A stretch of 64,000 bases of DNA from Zhengitettix transpicula (lineage: Eukaryota; Arthropoda; Insecta; Orthoptera; Tetrigidae), in contig CM073590.1 in NCBI GenBank assembly GCA_037074705.1, positions 179,195,246 to 179,259,245 on the forward strand. The letters are read 5' to 3'. The notes beneath the pieces are model-generated. The model was given only the letters and a program-made list of their open reading frames with translations. It ran no database searches and was not told the origin of the DNA. This document shows, one piece after another, positions 57,517 to 64,000 of this stretch (the stretch's first letter is position 1; each line of letters starts with the position of its first letter). Made by a program: the position numbers and the translations under genes.

Positions 57517-60044
57517 CTTTTTGAACCAAAGTCGTCGAATAATCTGACCTCTCATTCTTGTCAGCCGTGAGAAATTTTTTGGGGTTAGTAGTTGTCATAT
57601 AGCACATAAAAATTTATGAGATATAATAAGCCACCATCACTGTCACTCTGCTTTTGAGGTCTGAAAAAAGTTCTGTGCACAAAGAGCATACAGCGGTGGA
57701 ATATGGAAGAGTTAACAATGGAAACAGAGACAAAGAGTCATTGTGTCGGCAAGCAACACTCAGGTGCGCAGTTTTTTTCCGAAGTACGGAAGTTGCGTGT
57801 CCCGCTATTCATTGGCACTTGCAACTTTAAATTTCACACGGAAAAATTGGGCAATTAAATATAGTTTTTTCTTAAAATATGTTATTCGACAAATTTTATT
57901 ATTTTCTTAGAATATTTTTGACAATAGTTCTACGTCATGCAACTTGGATAAAGTGTCTGTCACACCTGCGTTCGTTCATTTTGATTTATTTATCGAAGAG
58001 TGTATATGTAGCTACTGCCTAGAAGTCGAAATTATGCATATTTACCTTATTAATTTAATATTAAGTTGGAGTCGACATAAAACCTTATATAACAATTGTC
58101 AAAGACAGACATTGTATCACCTAAGATGCAATAGAATAACATCCCATTGTATCCAATTACCTCACATTAAAATTAAATTCACTCCAATGACATCAGTTCT
58201 TTCCTTTGTTTCGTTTCAATTCCCCCCGGGCGTTTTTATGTTTACCTTTTGTGACCATTAAACAAGCTTCCATTCATATTGTTATTCGTAAACTGACGCT
58301 ACTTAAATGATTTTCTCTTCCGTGTAATTAACAGATTGAAATTAACTACAATACAACAATCTTCAACCTCCATTTTGCGCATTTTTTAGTGAGAATTTTA
58401 TTCTTCCTTTTTGTATTATGCCGTCGTGGCACGTCTCTAGAGTGCCCAGAAAGCTTTTTAAATGTTTTTCATATTTTATACTGAAAAAGGAATAACTTTT
58501 AAAGGATCCACTCCGTCACACTGCAAAGAACAAATTATTAACGAAATATAAAAAAAAATTAGAAAGTAATATTAGACAAATTTTATGTAGGCTAGTACCA
58601 GAAATGCTACGAACTAATTTTTTACGTCGCACTAATTGTTTGGGCATTTCATTACCAAGGAAGTGGCTCTTTTGTCTAAAAACCATGGTTTAATATACAA
58701 TGTTAATTAAGCATGAATTGGAATGTATTTAACTTGGGTTTAACGCTCACAATGTTGTTGTGCAATAACGAAACTATATGTTTTTTTTATTAATTTCGTT
58801 GTAACTTAACTCTCATTTAATTATAATTGATGTAAATTTAGTTCATTTATAAAATCATACATGTAAATATAAATATATGTTTTCTTACATAACGTCCACT
58901 GCACGATTAATAAAAACGTTTTAATGGTAATGAAATAATTAATTTCGTCGTAATAACTGTTACTATTTTGATTTTATTGTTACAGATACAAGAGAGAAAA
59001 CCTAGCGACTTGCTGAAGTCACGTTCTTCAAGGTAATGTATAAAAAATTTTAAAATCAACATACAATGTAGTTTATGAATCAATTTTTATTTTAAAGGCA
59101 AATAGTTCTGTGACGTATATAGAGTACTATTCTAAATTAAATAATGTGTAGTTGGACTATTACATGTGAAATACTTGTTATTAAATGTAATCGTATTATG
59201 CTGAGATATGCACGCATTTTTAGGTTGTTAATTCTTCGACAACAAACGCTAGAGTAAACTATACCTTTACTCATTAATCTGTTAAAGTAAAGAGCACTTT
59301 ATGCGTATTACCATGAGTAGCTGATAGTGCAGCAATTAGGAGCCATCGCTATAATGGTCTTTCGGAGATTTCCGCTGGAGCAAGTTTTGGTAATGAATGG
59401 CTGCTGAATATTCGCTCCCAAGGGAGGCAGAAATACGATCTGACGTATTTCTCTGCGCTAAAGATTTCCGAGTTTCCTTCTCTTTGGATTCTTGTTTCAT
59501 ACAGAAATTTGACTAATTTAAACTTTAATAAAATATAATAAGTTTAAATGTTTCTAACTTTACGGTTCTTGAAGCCAATTAAAAATATTTTTGGACAACA
59601 ACTTAGGAAGCTAATTCCTGGGACATATATTCGAATTTTTAAATTATGATCACGTTACCGATAACTCCATATCCGTAAAGTCTCTTTCAAATTAAGTCCG
59701 TTTACATTTGAAAAACAACTGTTTTTTTTAAGTCCACATCAAATTGTTAACTGAAAAAAAACATTTCTATCTACTAAAATCAGATACAATAGTTTCGGAT
59801 TTAAAGACTAACAGGTTTTCAGGACTCTCTTGGGTAAATGTTTCGCAGATCTCGTTTTTTAATTCATATTCTTGCACCTTAATACCCTATTTGTGTCCTA
59901 TATATATAAAGACAAGAGCAGAAATAATAATAAAAAATTTTAAGACCAAAATAGGATTTTGAGAAACTCGATCTACATCAAGTTGGTCTTCCCTGAATCA
60001 GTAGATGTAATAATAATAATTTTAATAACAAATACAGGACAAAA
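57517..60044. other. AT-rich DNA, no supported gene
   Basis: No repeats recognised. A 105-codon frame at 57944-58261 has no domain. Confidence 0.4.
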
Positions 60045-60965
60045 TCTATATAATAAAAAAGGCTGTATATTTGTATGTATGTATGTATTTACGTTGTTCT
60101 TTATACAAATTTTATCGCGTGGACAGAATGCAACAAAAATTGGTATACGTATTCTGCCAAAATCGAGAACCGGTACTGTGGGGGTGACAAACCCATAGCA
60201 TAAAGGTGGAAAGAATTGTAGTTGATTTATTTTTACGAATTTTCCCATAAGAGTTAATGTTATAATTTAGTGTAAAATTAATGCGCGCCAAGAGACCGTG
60301 ACGTCACATTTATCCGTTGGCGCGTGATACAAACGAGACATTCACGCGCCATAAAAGTATATAGTACTGTGGGTGTGAGAACCGACTAGCATTAAGGTGG
60401 AAATAATTATAATTAAAAAATTTGAACATTTTGTGCTAAATTACTACGCGGCAAGATACCGTGACGTCACTGCAAACGCGAGAGAGAGTCGTTTCTACGC
60501 GACGGTACTGCACAACAACAAAATAGTAGTGAAATGAAGCAGAAATATTTTGATTGAATAAAAAGTATAACTATATGCGGCAATACTTCATCTAATGATA
60601 ATAAAGAAACAATTTGAAATACTTTACGATCCTTGAGGAAATGTAAGTTAATTTTCCTGCCATATTAGTGACTCGAACATTTGTTTACATTAGGAATGTA
60701 GTTACCAATTTCATAAATTTAATATTTACTTATGTCTGAAGGCTGTGGGACAATTATATTCTGCAATACTCAAATTTTTTGGGGGGGATTGATGCAATAA
60801 AATTCAAAGTATTTTATAGCTGTTCAATTAATGCACTGTCGGTCGAAAGAATGTACCGAACTAGGAACAATTAGATTTAGGTTGTCACTTCTTGACTAAA
60901 GATTAATTTAATACTTTTCGGGTTTATATAAATAAGTACACGGGCAACGCCGGGCACCCAGCTAG
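60045..60965 (+). mobile_element. Short non-autonomous Helitron (921 bp)
   Basis: 5' end TCTATATAATAAAA at 60045, preceded by A; 3' end 'cgggcaacgccgggcaccca', then 'gCTAG' at 60965, followed by T. Insertion between A and T, 5' TC, 3' CTRR and a GC hairpin (CGGGC...GCCGGGC pattern) ~10 bp before the end are the defining Helitron features. 'gtatgtatgtatgta' follows the 5' end, as in the minus-strand copy at 16712-18063. Inside is an imperfect duplication of ~105-130 bp (60172 and 60362). No Rep/helicase gene. Frames inside (59959-60198, 59973-60248) are incidental. Confidence 0.75.
60172..60470 (+). repeat. Imperfect tandem duplication inside the Helitron
   Basis: 'tactgtgggggtgacaaacc' (60174) and 'tactgtgggtgtgagaaccg' (60364) each lead through 'aaggtggaaaNaatt' to 'gaccgtgacgtcac' / 'taccgtgacgtcac'. 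Offset is about 190 bp at the left and 170 at the right. TGACGTCA is a perfect CRE-type palindrome and is kept in both units. Confidence 0.75.
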
Positions 60966-62450
60966 TTAATAATAAAAATAATAATGTGTATTCTATTCGC
61001 AATTCATACACCGTCATTCAACACTTTCCTGAGTGTCAATATTTGTTTAATTATATTTATATAAATATTGTTATTTTACGCACCTCAAATTATGATAGTA
61101 AAAAGCCTACTTTTTCCAAGTGAATTAATTCTTAGAAAGTCTCCGGCCTTTCTAAACTGGTACGGAGGAGACAGTCTCTGTCTTCATATTCATGAGAATA
61201 TTACTATCTATAGCCGAGGCCAGGTAATTCGGCGGCCAGAGTTTTCGCTGTATTACCATTTAGTGCTTCAGCTGGCAACTAAAATTATTCCCGCTATCAG
61301 GTTAATAAATAATCGATCAAGGGAACGCAGGGCTACGAACGTTTCTATTTCCGGGGCCAAGACCAATATTTAGCTACGAAATATATTGTCTCCACCGACT
61401 TTTTAGTGTTGTGCATCTCTATTTTATTAACTTAATTTAAGCGTAAATATCTCAAATTTCTAATTATGATTCCTACGTCTGTATTACAGGTTGTATTTAT
61501 GAGAAAACTTAATGCCTGATTTTACACTGCAAATTTGAGTAGGAGGGTTTCTCTTGTGCATAGCTAGTTTTAGCCTGCATTTTGGTGGCAGTCTACCATG
61601 TGCTGTGGCTTGTGGCTTAGTTGTGGATAACAGGATTCGTATTGCGTAGGGTCAGAATCGTTTATCCGTGCAACCAAAATGGTTTCAGTCGACCTTTAGG
61701 GAATATACCGTTCGCAGTCCTCCAATTTTTCCCATGAGAGGATAACGAATATAATTAATTAATTTACTGATGGTGAATGGCACTTAATTAAAATAAGTTT
61801 TGCTACTAAAGTTATTATAAATATTCCACATCAGATGTTTCATAATATCACGGTGGTTGGCTATGGAATATTTAGACTTTCTGTATTAATGAAAAGTGAT
61901 AGAATATTGGCCAGGAATGTAAGGTCGTTGATGTTCATAAATAGATCATTTCTCTATGCGTCATTATGATGTCTCCGAAGTGTGTCAGATTACATAAAGA
62001 AATAACATTGTGTCAGGGTATTCAGGTATTCTATATGTATTAACGTCATTTGAAAGGCCTTTGGCGACACACAATAGATTCACTGAATACGGATATACCC
62101 GACTATATGCCACAGTTATTATACAACCACTGAGAGGAATCATGTACTGACCAAACAATTTGTCGATATCAGAATATTGAATACGAAATCACACAGCCGC
62201 GTTTCATCTGTGGATCTGAGAAGAGTAATTATTACCCCCACCCCCGACACAAGTTTTTGACGTGAATACGTCTTTAAAATTGTTTCCATAGTGGGAGGCA
62301 ATTCATAAAACGAATGATAACAAAATCGGTTGATACAGTTTGGTGTTGCAGCTACATAACTATCATCTCTATCCAAAATTTAATTACACCACTGGATAGC
62401 TAAAGGATCAAAGAATTCGTTACACTAAGTGAGGACTGTGACTCATCGCG
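60966..62450. other. AT-rich DNA, no supported gene
   Basis: A 101-codon frame at 61068-61373 lies in slightly GC-richer DNA but shows no recognisable domain. Nothing else seen. Confidence 0.4.
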
Positions 62451-62451
62451 C

Positions 62452-62487
62452 ATGGCGGCGACGGGGGGGGGGGGGGAACGCCGCCAT
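62452..62487. repeat. Hairpin with poly-G loop
   Basis: ATGGCGGCG (62452-62460) and CGCCGCCAT (62479-62487) are a perfect 9-bp inverted repeat. The loop holds 14 consecutive G (62463-62476). It lies ~180 bp upstream of the endonuclease-type remnant. Confidence 0.9.
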
Positions 62488-62671
62488 TTTGCTGCATTTT
62501 GAGATTTCCATTTAGCACAACTTTTGACTCGGAGAAGCTACGACGTTCGTTTAAGTTTCAATCGTTAGCTCCCGTCAAAATATATCGATTGCATATATAA
62601 AACATTAGTTTGAAATAGTTACAGTGAAAATATAAGGTTTTAAAATAAAAAAATATAATCAAAAATATATA

Positions 62672-62932
62672 ATGGCGGCCTATACGTGTCAAAAAGCCAA
62701 ATCCAAATACAGAGATCGTATACGGTTGGAAATGGCTTCTCAAAAGCAATCGAATGAAACGAATAAAACACCATATGACCGAGTGAAGCTGTGCCAGGAA
62801 CGTAAAAGAATGAATGAGGCCGAGAGGATCAACGACGGTGTCAGTACATCTGCGGTTGTAATTATGCAAGTGGATGATGAAATCGCTTCTTTATCGACGC
62901 CGGACTGTGTAGACACATTGGGCAGCACCTAG
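62672..62932 (+). pseudogene. Basic N-terminal ORF of a transposon remnant
   Basis: 86 codons starting at an ATG in 'ataatggcggcc'. Strongly basic with 'QKAKSKYRDRIRLEMASQKQ' and 'YDRVKLCQERKRMNEAER', a pair of K/R-Y-R-D/x-R motifs of a kind common in proteins next to Helitron- and Polinton-type genes. It ends at a stop just before endonuclease-like sequence begins in another frame, so it probably was the N-terminal part of, or the gene before, that protein. Function unknown. Confidence 0.45.
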
Positions 62933-62933
62933 T

Positions 62934-63681
62934 AAACTTATCACCGCCATTAATGCACCAAACTTTCTCGCGCACTCAGAAGACATCTCTACCGATTCAA
63001 TCATCAACAGATCTGATTATTTGGCAATTAGCGAGACTTGGGTGGAAGATTCCATGCCAGTTCATGTGCCTGGCTTTGATCCGAGATCATATTGTAATAC
63101 CGCTAAGCGCAGACAAATTGCAACTACATCATCGGCGGCGGTATCATCATCATCATCATCAAGTCGCATAGCCGGTGGAGTCGCCATATATCGCAACATC
63201 AATAGCTTCACTGATTGTAACAGAGTTAACATTGACATTTCGGAAATTAATTTGTAAATGAAAGACGCAAAGGCTGGTGATGTCTGTCTAGCAAACGTAA
63301 CGGTCAATGGCATCTTCAAATTCATACTCGGGTGTGTGTACATCCATCCGGGCACAGCCTTAGCAGAAATTAAACTCTTTATGTTACGATCGCTATTAAA
63401 ATATTCCAAAATATTCTAAAATTATACCCGATTACGAGCCTGATCTCACTACACCAATTGTGATAGTCGGAGACTTTAATGTTAATGTCTCACAAGAGCG
63501 GTCATTGTCCGGCTTCATGCTCAGTGAGTTCAATTTATCTTACATCGAAACTTCTCCAACAACGTTAGGTCATACCTGTATTGATTTAACGTTTACCAGA
63601 AATCTCGATATAACCTGTATGCCATTTGTATCGTACGTTTCGTATCACAGACCTATTATTAATAAAGTTATAACACAGTAA
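62934..63681 (+). pseudogene. Endonuclease (EEP) domain remnant of a Helitron or LINE
   Basis: Split over frames by stops and a frameshift near 63410. The first part (to 63257) has 'SDYLAISETWVEDSMPVHVP' with the catalytic-Glu motif SETW, then 'GGVAIYRN'. After a stop the frame goes on with 'GCVYIHPGTALAEIKLF'. The last part (63460-63681) has 'IVGDFNVNVSQ' (metal-binding GDFN), 'TTLGHTCIDLTFTR' (conserved Asp) and 'YVSYHRPIINK', where the usual SDH is SYH. This order is that of exonuclease-endonuclease-phosphatase domains of LINEs and of endonuclease-bearing Helitrons (the PIF1-helicase type); the 'VSYxSYHRPI' end suggests the latter. A TCA microsatellite (63142-63161) inserts a poly-Ser run. 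No helicase or reverse transcriptase follows. Confidence 0.7.
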
Positions 63682-63888
63682 TTATTTGTTTACTTGACGT
63701 CTTTCCTGAACCCGACGAAAGGAAATAGTTGCCATCATAATCAAAACATCGGAACCCGAAGTGTACAAACTTGATTATGACATACATAAAATACTGTATT
63801 TTATATTGTAATAATCAAATTTAAAACATTTAGAAGCATTTAATTTAATTTAATGAATTTAATCGTGCCACACGTTGTGGAAACATTT
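63682..63888. other. AT-rich DNA between the endonuclease remnant and an LTR
   Basis: 'ctgaacccgacgaaaggaaa' near 63707 resembles the CCTGACGAAAGG block of the tail repeats. 'tgtaataatcaaa' occurs at 63808 and again at 63889, possibly a duplicated LTR end. Confidence 0.3.
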
Positions 63889-64000
63889 TGTAATAATCAA
63901 ATAGATGGCTTAAATAAAAAGATTAAATTTTAACAACAAACAAATTTATTATCAAAATTAAACAATTATGCCAATTAAACATATCTCATTCTCTCAGGGT
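63889..64000 (-). mobile_element. Start of LTR copy E, cut by the window end
   Basis: TGTAATAATCAAATAGATGG at 63889 matches the reverse complement of the end of LTR A (TGTAATAATCAACAAATAGG). It continues as in copies B and D to 'ctctcagggt' at 64000, the counterpart of 'tctcagggtcttgaactggg' in copy D. Confidence 0.55.

Overview
The window looks like intergenic or intronic DNA from a large, AT-rich, repeat-laden arthropod genome. An insect is most likely, perhaps a polyneopteran such as a cockroach; that is inference from the mix of mariner transposons, Jockey- and R1-type LINE remnants, tRNA-derived SINEs and Helitrons, not a species match. No operon, no bacterial-type signal, no genuine tRNA or rRNA and no cellular gene could be supported. 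Nearly all open frames are shorter than about 110 codons, and the longer ones with recognisable content are transposon remnants.

Layout. 1-8.1 kb: a tandem array like those inside Helitrons, then three copies (3709, 5755, 8031) of an unfamiliar GC-richer dispersed repeat, here called family D, which carries a nested stem-loop. 8.6-8.9 kb: a CpG-rich, promoter/enhancer-like island. 9.9-19.1 kb: a fragment of the same tandem family, a 519-bp mariner deletion derivative, a minus-strand SINE, then a Helitron (16712-18063) whose 5' tip is interrupted by a solo LTR (18064-19128). 20.4-23.8 kb: a 78-bp tandem repeat, a SINE-like fragment and a second solo LTR in the opposite orientation. 27.2-30.1 kb: two ~300-bp inverted arms around a CpG-rich segment. 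32-36 kb: a SINE, then a decayed Jockey-type LINE with another SINE of the same family inserted in it. 37 kb: a CA microsatellite and a LINE/Penelope-tail-like repeat. 43-47 kb: a Helitron 3' end, a CpG-rich island and a dead mellifera-type mariner with an unclassified foldback element inserted near its 3' end. 48-56 kb: a rearranged family D copy fused to a partial LTR, an R1-like LINE fragment on the minus strand, an RFX-box/E-box cluster, a second Jockey-type LINE fragment, a fourth LTR copy, and a 131-bp segment present twice with only three differences. 56.2-57.5 kb: the best preserved element, a mariner with matching terminal repeats, TA target duplication and a D,D34D transposase broken by one frameshift and one stop. 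60-61 kb: a short Helitron with recognisable 5' TC and 3' CTAG ends. 62.4-64 kb: a poly-G hairpin, a degenerate endonuclease-domain remnant of the type found in Helitrons and LINEs, and the start of a fifth LTR copy.

The elements form a nested record of insertions: SINE into LINE, foldback into mariner, LTR into Helitron, and family D next to or into an LTR. The candidates most worth following as undescribed are family D with its conserved stem-loop and rearranged fourth copy, the foldback element at 46355-46733, the 27.2-30.1 kb inverted repeat, and several CpG-rich islands that may be host regulatory DNA. All comparisons were made by eye, so copy boundaries and identity levels are approximate unless exact positions are given.
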